From: Pseudomonadota bacterium
Lineage (GTDB): Bacteria; Pseudomonadota; Alphaproteobacteria; Sphingomonadales; Sphingomonadaceae
Reading direction: 5' to 3'
Length of the DNA: 31,589 nt
Assembly: GCA_023390415.1 (NCBI GenBank)
Contig: JAEWCW010000069.1
Coordinates: 1 to 31,589, forward strand
Below are positions 23,846 to 31,381 of the stretch, one piece after another (position 1 is the first letter of the stretch; each line of letters starts with the position of its first letter). The notes beneath the pieces were generated by a model. It ran no database searches. It saw nothing but the letters and a program-made list of their open reading frames with translations, and was not told the origin of the DNA. The position numbers and the translations under genes are program-made.

Positions 23846-24756
23846 TCGAAGCGGCGATGATCTGGAACGAGCCCAATAACAAGTCGCACTGGGACCCCGA
23901 GCTCGATCCCGATTGGTCGATCTTCGCCACCACCGCGATCGAGGCGGGCAAGGCGATCGCCTCGGTCAACCCGGAGGTGAAGCGCGTGCTCGGCGGAATC
24001 TCGCCGATCGATCCGCACTTCATCAACCGGATGAACAGCATGGGCGTCCTGGACGAGGTGGACGTGGTGGCCGTTCACGGCTTCCCGCTCGACTGGAACC
24101 TCTGGCCGATCGATGAGTGGCCGCAGCGGATCGCCGAGATCGAAGCGGTGGCGCCCGATCACGAGATCTGGGCGACGGAAGTCGGGGTCGGCAGCTTCGG
24201 CGCCGAGGAGGTGCAGCTGTTCGGCCTGGAGCGGACCGCGGAGCTGCTGCTCGACAGGGTGCCACGGGTCTTTTGGTACAGCCTGTTCGACCTGCCGCGG
24301 GATTGGGAGGCGACGACGCGCCACCGCGAGGCCGAAGGCTCCAGCTACTACCGCCATTTCTACATGGGGCTGATCAAGGAGGACGGAACGCCCAAGCTCG
24401 CGCTTGACCGTTTCGCGCAGCTCACGCCTCACATGGGCGTCATGCAATGGTTCCATTTCGACGATCATCGCCTCGACGACGCCGTCGCCTGGATGAAGCG
24501 GCTCGGCATCAGGCATCTGCGCACCGGCCTCAGCTGGTGGGACAGCTATCGGCCCGGCTGGGAGGATTGGTTCGACCGGCAGATGGAGGCGCTGGAGGAC
24601 TTCGAGACCACCGTCACCTTCTGCTTCACGCCCGACCATGAGGGGCTCGCGCCCCATTATACGAGCCCGCCCAAGGACCCGATGTATTTCGCCGATTTCT
24701 GCGCGCGGATGATCGAGCGCTATGCGCCGGCGCAGCGCAAGGCGGCGGTCGCCTGA
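23842..24756 (+). CDS. Glycosidase-like protein, circularly permuted clan GH-A barrel
   Basis: Protein of 304 residues related to beta-xylosidase-type clan GH-A hydrolases. W8-N9-E10-P11-N12 is the strand-4 acid/base motif and E113 in IWATEVGVG fits the strand-7 nucleophile. VDVVAVHGFPLDW (strand 6) and VFWYSLFDLPRDW (strand 8) follow canonical order. The strand-1 to strand-3 elements, normally N-terminal, come last: LGIRHLRTGLSWWDSYRP (221-238), VTFCFTPDHEG (258-268) and the helix FADFCARMIERYA (283-295), which normally leads directly into the NEP strand. The chain is therefore apparently permuted. No signal peptide is seen, so it acts in the cytoplasm. GTG 23842 is fixed by GGAGG six bases upstream and overlaps the methyltransferase stop in GTGA. 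Role: a hydrolase, transglycosidase or catalytic variant acting on the cassette's product. Confidence 0.85.
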   Translation: MIEAAMIWNEPNNKSHWDPELDPDWSIFATTAIEAGKAIASVNPEVKRVLGGISPIDPHFINRMNSMGVLDEVDVVAVHGFPLDWNLWPIDEWPQRIAEIEAVAPDHEIWATEVGVGSFGAEEVQLFGLERTAELLLDRVPRVFWYSLFDLPRDWEATTRHREAEGSSYYRHFYMGLIKEDGTPKLALDRFAQLTPHMGVMQWFHFDDHRLDDAVAWMKRLGIRHLRTGLSWWDSYRPGWEDWFDRQMEALEDFETTVTFCFTPDHEGLAPHYTSPPKDPMYFADFCARMIERYAPAQRKAAVA

Positions 24757-24788
24757 TCTCCTCTGGGGCTTTGCGCTATCTGATTGCG

Positions 24789-25037
24789 TCAATCTCTCGA
24801 GCGGCGCGGCTCAGCGAACATGGATGCGGAATTGATGCGCCGGAGGTGGTCCTTGTGTGCTTCGAGGGTCTCCTCGAACAAGGCCAGGAGCTCCTCCGCG
24901 AGGGTGGTCGGAGCACCCAGCCTGTGCAGGCGCGCAATCAGCCGGAGCTGGCGGCGGACATGACCCTGGCCCAGCACAATATGGCGCCGGACCATCCTCA
25001 GATCGCTCTCTTCGCCGGTCACGAGGCAGTTTAACAC
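24789..25037 (-). CDS. Small conserved-type helical protein
   Basis: Protein of 82 residues, charged and predicted all-helical: RMVRRHIVLGQGHVRRQLRL, then a second helix TLAEELLALFEETLEAHKDHL. The pattern of a His/Arg-rich helix, a short turn, and a Leu/Glu-rich helix ending in HxxHL resembles small uncharacterised proteins common in alphaproteobacteria. I assign no function. The start is GTG 25037, with GTG 25022 as an alternative; neither has a clear ribosome site. It is convergent with the glycosidase-like gene (32 bp apart) and divergent from the CheB gene. Confidence 0.65.
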   Translation of the reverse strand: MLNCLVTGEESDLRMVRRHIVLGQGHVRRQLRLIARLHRLGAPTTLAEELLALFEETLEAHKDHLRRINSASMFAEPRRSRD

Positions 25038-25068
25038 AGATCAGACGCGGGCAGGGAGCGGTTCACGC

Positions 25069-26145
25069 ATGGACGGAACCAACCGGTTCCGCCCCCTGTT
25101 GCACTCATGGGCCAGCGCCCACCAGGAACGCCACGTGGCGAAAAGGAACATTATCGCGATCGGAGGATCGGCCGGAAGCGGTGCCGTGCTGAAGCGGATC
25201 GTCAGAGACCTCCCACGCGATCTCGAAGCCAGTATCTTCATCAGCAACCACGTGCCCACCCATTCTCCGGGCTATCTCGCGGAAGCCCTGGCCGGCGTGA
25301 GCAACCTGCCGATCAGCCAGGCGGTCGACCGCCAGCCGATCGAACCGGGCCGGATCTATGTCGCGGTGCCGGACCGGCACCTGCTTCTGATGGGCTCAAC
25401 GATCCGCCTGGGCGAGGGCCCGCGCGAGAATATGGTCCGACCCTCGATCGATCCGATGTTCCGCTCGGCCGCCTTGTCCTACAGCGCGCGCGCAGTGGGA
25501 GTCGTCCTGACCGGCATGCTCAACGACGGTGCGGCGGGCCTCCATGCGATCAAATCGGTCGGCGGGACCGCGATCGTCCAGCATCCGATCGATGCCGAGG
25601 CAAACCAGATGCCCCTGTCCGCTCTCGAAGCAACGGACGTCGATCACGTCGCGGCCGCCGGCGACCTGGCCCGGGTCATTGCTGAGGTCGCAGCGACCGA
25701 GGCCGGCTCGGGCGCGCCCGCCACGGACGCGCTCGCCCTGGAGGTCGACATCGCCGCCGGGCGCCGCCTCGGCAGCGACAATCTCCGGCAGATCGCAGAG
25801 CCGAGCGCGCTGACCTGCCCCGATTGCAGCGGGGTCCTGTCCGAAGTGCACGAGCAGAGACCTTTGCGATACCGCTGCCAGATCGGGCACGCCTACACCG
25901 CAGAGGTGCTGGCCTCCCATATCGACGAGGTCGACGAGGCCGTGCGCATCGCGATGCGGGTGATGGAGGAGCGGGTGACGTTGGTCGAGCGGATGGCGCT
26001 CGATGCCCGGCAGACCGGCCGACTCGCAGTGGCCGAGCTGTATGAAGCGCGGGCCGACGAATATCGCCGTTACAGCGCAACACTGCGGGAGGCGGCAGTC
26101 CTCAGCCTGAGAATGGGCCGGGCGCCGCGAGAACAGGAGATATGA
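25069..26145 (+). CDS. CheB-type protein-glutamate methylesterase, stand-alone
   Basis: Protein of 358 residues with a CheB methylesterase domain at about 25-215 and no receiver domain. The Ser-His-Asp triad is intact: S34 in AIGGSAGS, H61 in ISNHVP, and D153 in MLNDGAAGLHA. The C-terminal part has CPDCSG, then YRCQIGH, a likely zinc-binding knuckle, followed by a helical tail (VDEAVRIAMRVMEERVTLVE). CheB enzymes hydrolyse methyl-glutamate esters; receiver-less forms linked to CheR-PAS-kinase proteins are thought to tune sensors, not flagellar chemotaxis. ATG 25069 has GGGAG ten bases upstream; GTG 25135, preceded by AGGAA, is a strong alternative giving 336 residues. It lies 63 bp upstream of the kinase gene. 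Confidence 0.88.
   Translation: MDGTNRFRPLLHSWASAHQERHVAKRNIIAIGGSAGSGAVLKRIVRDLPRDLEASIFISNHVPTHSPGYLAEALAGVSNLPISQAVDRQPIEPGRIYVAVPDRHLLLMGSTIRLGEGPRENMVRPSIDPMFRSAALSYSARAVGVVLTGMLNDGAAGLHAIKSVGGTAIVQHPIDAEANQMPLSALEATDVDHVAAAGDLARVIAEVAATEAGSGAPATDALALEVDIAAGRRLGSDNLRQIAEPSALTCPDCSGVLSEVHEQRPLRYRCQIGHAYTAEVLASHIDEVDEAVRIAMRVMEERVTLVERMALDARQTGRLAVAELYEARADEYRRYSATLREAAVLSLRMGRAPREQEI
25075..25100 (+). promoter_or_regulatory. Possible EcfG-like promoter
   Basis: GGAAC (25075-25079), then 17 bases, then TGTT (25097-25100), one mismatch from the EcfG consensus CGTT. It overlaps the first CheB codons if ATG 25069 is used, but would sit 35 bases upstream of the alternative GTG 25135. One-mismatch matches are expected about twice in a window of this size, so support is weak. 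Confidence 0.25.
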
Positions 26146-26208
26146 GAAGCCGCTTCTTTACCCGCCGCCAGCCCGCTAGAATGCGGAAAATCTAATTCGG
26201 ACAATTCT

Positions 26209-29200
26209 ATGTCGGAACGGGACGAGAAGCTGCGCAAGCCGGCGAAAAGGCGCCGGAAGGTACAGGCGGATCAGCCTCTCGCCGTGGTCGGGATCGGCGT
26301 TTGTTCGGAGTCGCTCGCCTCGCTCGAGCAGCTGTTCGAGGGGATCGACCCCGATCTCGGGGCCGCCTATGTCGTCGCCGCCCGCCAGCTCGAGGGGCTG
26401 AGCGTCGACACCGTGCTTGAGTCGCTCTCAAGCCACACCAGCCTCCCGGTGAAGGTCGCCGCGACCGGAGACAGGCTCGAACCGAATTTCATCTACGTCG
26501 GCGGGCCGGACGACATGCTGACGCTCGAGGACGGCGAGCTTCGCACCCGCCCCGCAACGGAGCCGGTCGGCCATCGCGGCACCGTCGACACGATGCTGGT
26601 CTCACTCGCCGAGCACGCACATGAGCGTGCGGTCGCCGTCGTCTTGGCCGGCCTCGGAAGCGACGGTACGACCGGGATCACCGCCACCAAGAAGTTTGGC
26701 GGCCTCTCAATCGCGGAAAAAGCGGAAGGGCAGGAGGAAACGGCTTCGCAGGGGGCAGTCGGGCCGCGGGGAATCGTCGATCTGCTCCTCCCGATCGAGG
26801 ACATCCCGCGGGAGATCGCCCGCTATGTCGGAAATCTGGCCCTGGTGGACGAATCGGCGTCGGACGAGCTTCCGGGAAACTATGCAGCGGAGATCGGCCA
26901 GATCGCCACCATCCTCAGGAACACGACCGGCAACGACTTCCACGGATACAAGCGCAACACCTTCTTCCGCCGAGTCCAGCGCCGGATGCAGGTGGTGCAG
27001 ATTGCGGACATCGCCGATTATATCGAGCGGCTCCGCAGCGACCGCGAGGAGATCCAGCACCTCTTCCAGGATCTGCTGATCGGGGTCACCCAATTCTTCC
27101 GCGATCCCCAGGAATTCGAGGTTCTGGAGCGCGAGCTTCCCCGCCTGTTCGACGGCAAAGGGCCGGACGACCAGCTGCGGGTCTGGGTGCTCGGCTGCGC
27201 CACCGGTGAGGAGGCCTATTCGCTGGCCATCCTGCTTCGCGAGCATATGTCCGGGCTCGAATCGCCGCCTTACGTGCAGATCTTCGCCACCGACCTCGAC
27301 GCGCGCGCGCTGAGCGTCGCCCGGACCGGCCGCTATGCGGATTCGATCGCCGAGCATGTCCGCCCCGACCGGCTCGCACGCTGGTTCGTCAAGGAGGGCG
27401 ACACCTATTTCGTCGTCAAGGAGCTGCGCGAGATGTGCATCTTCTCGCCGCATAACGTGGTGAAGGACGCGCCCTTTTCCCGAATCGACCTGCTCTCCTG
27501 CCGAAACCTGCTCATCTACCTCAACGCCGACCTTCAGAATCGGGTGATCCCGATCTTCCATTTCTCGCTTCGGCCGGGCGGGATCCTGTTCCTCGGCTCC
27601 TCGGAGAACGTCACCCGCCACCACAAGCTGTTCGCGCCGGTCGATCGCAAGAACAGGGTTTTCCGCCGCCTCGAGACGGCGACGCGCATATTGCCCGATT
27701 TCCCGCTGAGCCCGCGGGTCCGAAGCGTCGAGCGCCCCGACTCGCCGCCCCCGCTCGCACCGCGGGGAAGCCCGCTTTCGGGCATGGTGAGCCGCCGGGC
27801 AGAAGCCGTCGCGGAGCGCTATGCCCCCGCTTATGTCGTCCTCGACGAGCAATATGAGATCCTCCATTTTTCGGGCCGGACCGGGCGATATCTCGAGCCC
27901 AATCCGGGCGCTGCGACGCTGGCGCTCCTGAACCTCGTCCATCGCGACCTGAGGCTGGACCTGAGATCCGCGCTCCACAGGGCCACCCATGACGGGGTGA
28001 GGATCGAGACGCCCTCCGTCCCGGTCCATCGCGACGGCGAGGCCTATGGCGTGAAGCTGATCGTCGAGCCCATCGGCGGAAGCGACAATGGCGCGCTGCT
28101 CGTCCTCTTCCAGGAATCGGGGGCGCTGCCCGAGACCGCGCCAGGCAATGGCGAGCGGCTGGCGAATGACGAGCATGTCCAGCGCCTCGAGGCCGAGCTG
28201 CGGATCACCAAGGAGCGCCTCCAGGCGACGATCGAGGAGCTCGAATCGACCAACGAGGAGCTGAAATCCTCCAACGAGGAATATCAGTCGATCAACGAGG
28301 AGCTCCAGTCGGCCAACGAGGAGCTGGAGACCTCGAAGGAGGAGCTGCAATCGGTCAACGAGGAACTGCAGACCGTGAACGGCGAGCTGGCGCACCGCGT
28401 CAGCGAACTCGCCCGGGCCAATTCGGATCTCAAGAACCTCCTGGAATCGACGCAGATCGCGACCCTGTTCCTCGACAACGACCTCCGGGTGCGGAACTTC
28501 ACGCCCGCGGCCACCGATATCTTCCACCTCCTCGAAACCGATGTCGGCCGACCGATCGGCCATGTCGCGAGCCGGGTCACCTATCCCGAGCTCGAGCAGG
28601 ACGTCCGCAAGGTGCTGAAATCACTGGCGCCGGTCGAGCGGGAGGTCGCGGGGGCCGACCACAGCCACTTCGTCGTTCGCGTGCTTCCCTATCGCAGCAT
28701 CGACAATTTCATCGCCGGCGCGGTGGTCACGTTCGTCGACGTCAGCGGCGCCGTCCAGGCGAAGGAGCTCCAGAAGACTCTCCTCGCCGAGCTCCAGCAC
28801 CGGGTGCGCAATATCCTCTCGGTGATCAGGTCGATGGTGCGGCGGACCCAGGAAGAGGGCCAGACGGCGGAGGAGTTCATCCAGCATCTCGAGGGGCGGC
28901 TCGGCGCGCTTGCCCGAACCCAGGTGCTACTGACACGCAGGGTCGACGCAGGGGTCGACCTCGAGACGCTGATCCGCGGAGAATTGCTGGCGCACGCCGC
29001 CGGCAAGGACCAGGTGCGGATCTCCGGCCCCAATGTCGAGCTGCCGCCGAAGGCCGCCGAAGTCCTCACCCTCGCCGTCCATGAGCTGACCACCAACTCG
29101 GTCAAATATGGCGCGCTCGCGCAGAATGCGCGGATCGAGATCGACTGGGACGTCGACGAGGATTCCGGCGAGCGGCGGCTCCGGCTGCGCTGGTCCGAGC

Positions 29201-29403
29201 ACGGCGTGTCGATGGTCCAGGATGCGCCACGCCGCGAGGGATTCGGGACCGAGCTGATCACGAGGCGCGTCGCCTACGAGCTGCGCGGCACGGGAACACT
29301 GGAAATGCGGCCGGGCGGGATCCTCTGCACGCTCGATTTCCCGTTGCTCGACCGGTCGAGCATCCTCGAGACGGACACTCGCGAGAGGGGAGTGAAGTCA
29401 TGA
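26209..29403 (+). CDS. CheB*-CheR-PAS-HWE hybrid sensor histidine kinase
   Basis: Multidomain cytoplasmic protein of 1064 residues. In order: a degenerate CheB-like domain (about 22-215), a CheR methyltransferase domain (about 225-505; GCATGEEAYS near 330, LLSCRNLLIYL), a PAS-like region (about 530-640), a heptad coiled coil (656-744), a PAS domain (about 745-855), and an HWE kinase: H864 in AELQHRVRN, H958-E959-x3-N963 in HELTTNSVKYGA, and W995-S-E997. In the CheB part the catalytic Ser position is Cys32 and the His is gone (VVAARQ), while the Asp is kept (GLGSDGTTG), so it is probably non-catalytic. CheR would methylate Glu residues, perhaps in the coiled coil. No ribosome site is obvious. 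The next gene overlaps by 4 nt. HWE kinases of sphingomonads commonly feed stress-response regulators; that role here is inference. Confidence 0.9.
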   Translation: MSERDEKLRKPAKRRRKVQADQPLAVVGIGVCSESLASLEQLFEGIDPDLGAAYVVAARQLEGLSVDTVLESLSSHTSLPVKVAATGDRLEPNFIYVGGPDDMLTLEDGELRTRPATEPVGHRGTVDTMLVSLAEHAHERAVAVVLAGLGSDGTTGITATKKFGGLSIAEKAEGQEETASQGAVGPRGIVDLLLPIEDIPREIARYVGNLALVDESASDELPGNYAAEIGQIATILRNTTGNDFHGYKRNTFFRRVQRRMQVVQIADIADYIERLRSDREEIQHLFQDLLIGVTQFFRDPQEFEVLERELPRLFDGKGPDDQLRVWVLGCATGEEAYSLAILLREHMSGLESPPYVQIFATDLDARALSVARTGRYADSIAEHVRPDRLARWFVKEGDTYFVVKELREMCIFSPHNVVKDAPFSRIDLLSCRNLLIYLNADLQNRVIPIFHFSLRPGGILFLGSSENVTRHHKLFAPVDRKNRVFRRLETATRILPDFPLSPRVRSVERPDSPPPLAPRGSPLSGMVSRRAEAVAERYAPAYVVLDEQYEILHFSGRTGRYLEPNPGAATLALLNLVHRDLRLDLRSALHRATHDGVRIETPSVPVHRDGEAYGVKLIVEPIGGSDNGALLVLFQESGALPETAPGNGERLANDEHVQRLEAELRITKERLQATIEELESTNEELKSSNEEYQSINEELQSANEELETSKEELQSVNEELQTVNGELAHRVSELARANSDLKNLLESTQIATLFLDNDLRVRNFTPAATDIFHLLETDVGRPIGHVASRVTYPELEQDVRKVLKSLAPVEREVAGADHSHFVVRVLPYRSIDNFIAGAVVTFVDVSGAVQAKELQKTLLAELQHRVRNILSVIRSMVRRTQEEGQTAEEFIQHLEGRLGALARTQVLLTRRVDAGVDLETLIRGELLAHAAGKDQVRISGPNVELPPKAAEVLTLAVHELTTNSVKYGALAQNARIEIDWDVDEDSGERRLRLRWSEHGVSMVQDAPRREGFGTELITRRVAYELRGTGTLEMRPGGILCTLDFPLLDRSSILETDTRERGVKS
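28234..28401 (+). repeat. Eight-heptad coding repeat (signalling coiled coil)
   Basis: Eight successive 21-base units encode the heptads EELESTN, EELKSSN, EEYQSIN, EELQSAN, EELETSK, EELQSVN, EELQTVN and GELAHRV. They form an uninterrupted parallel coiled coil linking the two PAS regions of the kinase. Its regular Glu pairs are candidate methylation sites for the fused CheR domain and the separate CheB, by analogy with chemoreceptor methylation helices. The register is unbroken, so no indel is implied. Confidence 0.8.
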
Positions 29404-29777
29404 GGCCGGCCCCTTCGATCGATCTCGGTGGGGCGACCGTCCTCGTGATCGAGGACGAATTCTATCTCGCGATGGACGTCAAGGAAGGGATCGAGGAGGC
29501 AGGCGGGCGGGTCCGCGGCCCCTGGCCCGATGCCGCCGCCGGCATCCGCGAACTTCGTCGCGGACTCCCGGACTGCGCGGTGGTCGACATCAATCTCGGC
29601 GAAGGGCCCTCGTTCGGGATCGCGGAAGAGCTGAAGCGGCGCAACGTGCCGTTCCTGTTCCTCACCGGCTACGACGCCCCGTCGATCCCGCCGGGCTTTG
29701 CCGACATCGAGCGGATCGAGAAACCCGCCGGCCCGGACCGGATCGTCGAGGCCGTCGCCCGGCTCGCGGGCCGCTAG
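29400..29777 (+). CDS. Single-domain response regulator
   Basis: Receiver-only protein of 125 residues. The acidic pocket is E18-D19-E20, the phospho-acceptor D63 in CAVVDINLG, the switch Thr T89 in FLFLTGYD, and the conserved Lys K108 in IEKPAG. The FxTGY form around the Thr is typical of receivers paired with HWE/HisKA_2 kinases in alphaproteobacteria and resembles the FAT-GUY group that includes Sphingomonas SdrG, though one residue is missing from that motif. ATG 29400 overlaps the kinase stop in ATGA and GAGGGGAG lies upstream. With no output domain it probably acts as a phosphate relay or sink for the adjacent kinase. Confidence 0.92.
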   Translation: MRPAPSIDLGGATVLVIEDEFYLAMDVKEGIEEAGGRVRGPWPDAAAGIRELRRGLPDCAVVDINLGEGPSFGIAEELKRRNVPFLFLTGYDAPSIPPGFADIERIEKPAGPDRIVEAVARLAGR

Positions 29778-29823
29778 ACAGGCTCGCCGCTCTTCAGGCG
29801 AGGGCAGGAGCGCGAGAGGGGAA

Positions 29824-29913
<90 letters not shown>

Positions 29914-29956
29914 GCAGAGGCCCCGCGATACGGGTCGGCGGGTCGACAGGTCGCGG

Positions 29957-29985
29957 CCTCTAACGGATGGATCCGGCCTTGCCAA
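29957..29985 (-). promoter_or_regulatory. Candidate sigma-70-type promoter for tRNA-Ser
   Basis: On the minus strand TTGGCA (29985-29980) is followed after 17 bases by TAGAGG (29962-29957), about 44 bases upstream of the tRNA 5' end. The -35 is good and the -10 weak, as often in GC-rich alphaproteobacteria. Confidence 0.4.
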
Positions 29986-30063
29986 GCCCGCCCGAGCGCG
30001 CCGGAAAGCGAACGGGCGGCCCATCTTCCTTGCCTCTGAGTGCGTGCGTCCTACATTGAGGCC

Positions 30064-30441
30064 ATGGACAGACGAGACGCCTTCTTCGAGACCAGCCCGC
30101 TCCGCGCGGCGCCGCCGATCCGCGCCGCGCGCTTCGGAATCGGCGCGGTCGTGCGCCACCGCCTGTTCGACTTCCGCGGCGTGGTGTTCGACGTCGACCC
30201 GGTCTTCGCGAACAGCGACGAATGGTATGAGTCGATCCCGGAGGACATCCGCCCGGACAAGGACCAGCCTTTCTACCACCTGCTCGCCGAGAATGGCGAA
30301 AGCTCGTACATCGCCTATGTCAGCCAGCAGAATCTGGAGCCGGACGACGGCGGCGGACCGGTCGACCACCCCGACATCGCGACGATGTTCGAGGATTATG
30401 CCGACGGCGGCTACAAAGTCCGGCCCGAGCGCCGGCATTAG
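30064..30441 (+). CDS. hspQ: Heat shock protein HspQ
   Basis: Protein of 125 residues containing the HspQ/YccV-like domain: ARFGIGAVVRHRLFDFRGVV, then VDPVFANSDEWYESIP, then QPFYHLLAENG and YVSQQNLEPD, followed by a C-terminal tail. HspQ is a small heat-shock-associated protein that binds hemimethylated DNA in some bacteria and acts as a specificity enhancer for Lon protease in enterobacteria. The N-terminal ~25 residues before the domain are an extension compared with the E. coli protein. ATG 30064 follows a GAGG site; an in-frame GTG at 30040 would add eight residues and is less likely. It stands alone on the plus strand between the tRNA and rplU. Confidence 0.93.
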   Translation: MDRRDAFFETSPLRAAPPIRAARFGIGAVVRHRLFDFRGVVFDVDPVFANSDEWYESIPEDIRPDKDQPFYHLLAENGESSYIAYVSQQNLEPDDGGGPVDHPDIATMFEDYADGGYKVRPERRH

Positions 30442-30442
30442 G

Positions 30443-30541
30443 TTGACAGAAAGGGCGCGCCTTTGTAGCAGCCCGGTTCCCGCGCGGGGTTCGGCCGCGG
30501 TCGTTTTTGCGTGGGCAGCATTTTAGCAGTTGGATAAAGCC
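30443..30541 (+). promoter_or_regulatory. rplU promoter and leader
   Basis: TTGACA at 30443-30448, two bases after the hspQ stop, is followed after 17 bases by TAGCAG (30466-30471), a reasonable sigma-70-type promoter. The leader holds the perfect palindrome CCCGCGCGGG (30479-30488), a GC-rich stretch and a TTTTT run (30505-30509), so an attenuator-like hairpin is possible. No known riboswitch is recognised. Confidence 0.5.
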
Positions 30542-31048
30542 ATGTTCGCAGTCGTGCGCACGGGCGGCAAGCAGTATCGCGTCGCCGCCGGAGACAAGAT
30601 CGTCGTCGAGAAGCTGGCCGGTGAGGCCGGCGACAAGGTCACCCTCGGTGACGTCCTGCTGGCCGGCGACGGCGGCGAGCTCAAGTCCACCGACGGCCTG
30701 ACCGTCGCGGCCGAGATCATCGCCCAGGCGAAGGGCGAGAAGGTCATCGTCTTCAAGAAGCGCCGCCGGCACAATTACCGGCGCAAGAAGGGCCATCGCC
30801 AGCAGCACACGATCCTGCGGATCCTGTCGATCGGCGAGGACAAGGCCGAGAAGCCGAAGAAGGCCGCCAAGGCGGACGCCCCGGCCAAGGCCGAGGCCCC
30901 GAAGAAGATCGAGGGCGCCGAGAGCCCGGCGACCGACAGCCCGGCGCCGAAGAAGGCGAAGGCCGAAACCGCCAAGGCGGAGGCCAAGCCGGCCGCACCG
31001 GCCAAAAAGGCTTCGACCAAGAAGCCCGCGGCTGATAAGAACGCGTAA
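30542..31048 (+). CDS. rplU: 50S ribosomal protein L21
   Basis: Ribosomal protein of 168 residues. The first ~103 residues are canonical L21 (MFAVVRTGGKQYRV at the start, VIVFKKRRRHNYRRKKGHRQ, then TILRILSI). The last ~65 residues are a low-complexity Ala/Lys/Pro tail (KAEKPKKAAKADAPAKAE and similar), a known kind of extension in alphaproteobacterial L21. L21 binds 23S rRNA in the large subunit. ATG 30542 begins the conserved MFAVV; a TTG at 30530 would add four residues and is rejected. It is followed by rpmA after 25 bases in the standard rplU-rpmA operon. Confidence 0.97.
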   Translation: MFAVVRTGGKQYRVAAGDKIVVEKLAGEAGDKVTLGDVLLAGDGGELKSTDGLTVAAEIIAQAKGEKVIVFKKRRRHNYRRKKGHRQQHTILRILSIGEDKAEKPKKAAKADAPAKAEAPKKIEGAESPATDSPAPKKAKAETAKAEAKPAAPAKKASTKKPAADKNA

Positions 31049-31073
31049 ACCCTGAGCAGGTTAGAGATTAGTC

Positions 31074-31349
31074 ATGGCACATAAGAAAGCAGGCGGTTCC
31101 TCACGCAACGGTCGCGACAGCGCGGGCCGTCGTCTTGGCGTGAAGAAGTTCGGCGGGGAAGCCGTGCTCGCCGGCAACATCATCGTGCGTCAGCGCGGGA
31201 CCAAGTGGTACCCGGGCGCCGGCGTCGGCATTGGCAAGGACCATACCCTTTTTGCGCTTACCGACGGGCGCGTTGCGTTTCGCGACGGCAAGCTCGGCCG
31301 CAAATATGTCTGTGTGGACATGCATATTGCGGCAGCAGCGGCAGAATAG
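31074..31349 (+). CDS. rpmA: 50S ribosomal protein L27
   Basis: Ribosomal protein of 91 residues, full length: MAHKKAGGSSRNGRDSAGRR, then LGVKKFGGEAVLAGNIIVRQ, RGTKWYPGAGVGIGKDHTLF and a C-terminal Ala run. L27 lies near the peptidyl-transferase centre of the large subunit. The N-terminus starts directly with the mature-type sequence, lacking the cleaved extension seen in Firmicutes. It is cotranscribed with rplU, with a terminator-like structure after the stop. Confidence 0.98.
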   Translation: MAHKKAGGSSRNGRDSAGRRLGVKKFGGEAVLAGNIIVRQRGTKWYPGAGVGIGKDHTLFALTDGRVAFRDGKLGRKYVCVDMHIAAAAAE

Positions 31350-31381
31350 GGACGGTCGATAAAAGGGCCGTCCCCGGGAGG

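Noticed and set aside
26177..26209. TAGAAT/ATTCTA inverted repeat just before the kinase start
   Set aside because: Six-base AT-rich arms 21 bases apart may be chance, and no promoter element fits around it.
26707..28563. 618-codon minus-strand open frame opposite the kinase
   Set aside because: Its regular Leu/Val pattern is the antisense image of the kinase heptads and CheR domain.
29783..29802. CTCGCC/GGCGAG stem-loop between the response regulator and tRNA-Ser
   Set aside because: Stem of 6 bp with no T-tract on either strand, so not called a terminator.
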